Below, in pieces: positions 63,813-64,000 of a stretch of DNA of 64,000 nucleotides. The DNA is from Mesorhizobium sp. GTDB lineage: Bacteria > Pseudomonadota > Alphaproteobacteria > Rhizobiales > Rhizobiaceae. The translations under genes and the position numbers were made by a program. The stretch covers positions 124,001 to 188,000 of the forward strand of contig SAPZ01000002.1 of assembly GCA_004020875.1 (NCBI GenBank), read 5' to 3'. Each line of letters starts with the position of its first letter. The stretch's first letter is position 1. The notes under the pieces were generated by a model that made no database searches, was not told where the DNA came from, and saw only the letters and a program-made list of their open reading frames with translations.

Positions 63813-64000
63813 GCTACGCCTTCAAGAACTACATCGATGGCCGGTTCACCGAGCCCAGCTCCACTTTCGACAGCATCGATCCGTCCACAGGCTTGGCTTG
63901 GGCGACGATGCCCGCGGCTACCATTACCGATGTCGACCGCGCCGTGGAGGCCGCGCACCGGGCGCTGCGCTCCGGCCCATGGGCGGCCATGACCGCGACT
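63809..64000 (+). CDS. Aldehyde dehydrogenase, N-terminal part (cut by window end)
   Basis: The first 64 residues are visible: MSYAFKNYIDGRFTEPSSTF, then IDPSTGLAWATMPAATITDV and RAVEAAHRALRSGPWAAMTA, the standard N-terminal pattern of NAD-dependent aldehyde dehydrogenases. The catalytic part lies beyond position 64000. It overlaps the monooxygenase gene (ATGA), so the operon probably ends in oxidation of an aldehyde made by the oxygenase. Confidence 0.85.
   Translation, partial: MSYAFKNYIDGRFTEPSSTFDSIDPSTGLAWATMPAATITDVDRAVEAAHRALRSGPWAAMTAT

Overview
The window looks like a GC-rich alphaproteobacterial chromosome or megaplasmid segment, most likely a rhizobial genus such as Mesorhizobium. 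This rests on high GC, a DUF3175 protein, a PcaQ-regulated pca cluster with PcaQ boxes, and many solute-binding-protein ABC importers under LacI, GntR, IclR and AraC control. The organism assignment is inference; no rRNA or tRNA is present to settle it. I saw no insertion sequence, phage gene, CRISPR array or tRNA. Almost every gene belongs to nutrient uptake or catabolism.

Layout. (1) 1-3.0 kb: the 5' part of a LacI regulator, an MFS carrier, a DUF3175 protein and a FadR-type GntR regulator. (2) 3.0-9.3 kb: a sugar or sugar-acid locus with an SDR epimerase, a beta-hydroxyacid dehydrogenase, an ABC importer (binding protein divergent from ATPase and permease) and an AraC regulator. Two copies of an inverted repeat around GTCTGAC lie in its two divergent promoter regions. 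(3) 9.4-17 kb: a molybdenum-hydroxylase operon (SRPBCC, FAD subunit, 2Fe-2S subunit, a large subunit split into two genes, MoxR and VWA maturation proteins, amidohydrolase), then an AhpD-like protein. (4) 17.2-24.1 kb: a five-gene sugar ABC operon in which one permease is fused to an SMP-30-like beta-propeller and is followed by a second SMP-30-like gene. (5) 24.4-28.7 kb: a DHA2 exporter, an OCD-family/HAL-family gene pair whose HAL member lacks the MIO serine, and a fragment of a Gfo/Idh/MocA gene. (6) 28.7-35.3 kb: a polyamine-type ABC importer in one operon with a PfkB kinase, an ADP-ribosylglycohydrolase-like protein and a HutC-type regulator. (7) 35.4-53.5 kb: an MFS carrier, then aromatic catabolism: IclR regulator, pcaIJF, pobA-pcaBGHCD, pcaQ, a PcaQ-box-preceded branched-chain-type ABC importer, a coniferyl-alcohol-dehydrogenase-like SDR and an aromatic aldehyde dehydrogenase. 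(8) 53.5-59.5 kb: a LacI-controlled sugar ABC operon with a TIM-barrel epimerase and a divergent 2-hydroxyacid dehydrogenase. (9) 59.5-64 kb: a GntR-controlled operon with an AA_synth protein, a three-part alpha/beta hydrolase-flavin reductase fusion, a luciferase-like monooxygenase and an aldehyde dehydrogenase cut by the window end.

How it works together. Region 7 encodes conversion of 4-hydroxybenzoate to protocatechuate (PobA), ring cleavage (PcaHG), lactonisation and decarboxylation (PcaB, PcaC), hydrolysis (PcaD), CoA transfer (PcaIJ) and thiolysis to succinyl-CoA and acetyl-CoA (PcaF), so the protocatechuate beta-ketoadipate branch is complete. The upstream regions of pcaD and of the ABC importer are near-copies of each other, including the PcaQ box, which ties uptake to catabolism. 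The least-described candidates are the fused flavin-reductase operon at the right end, the MIO-less HAL/OCD pair, the permease-propeller fusion, and the four-subunit molybdenum hydroxylase.
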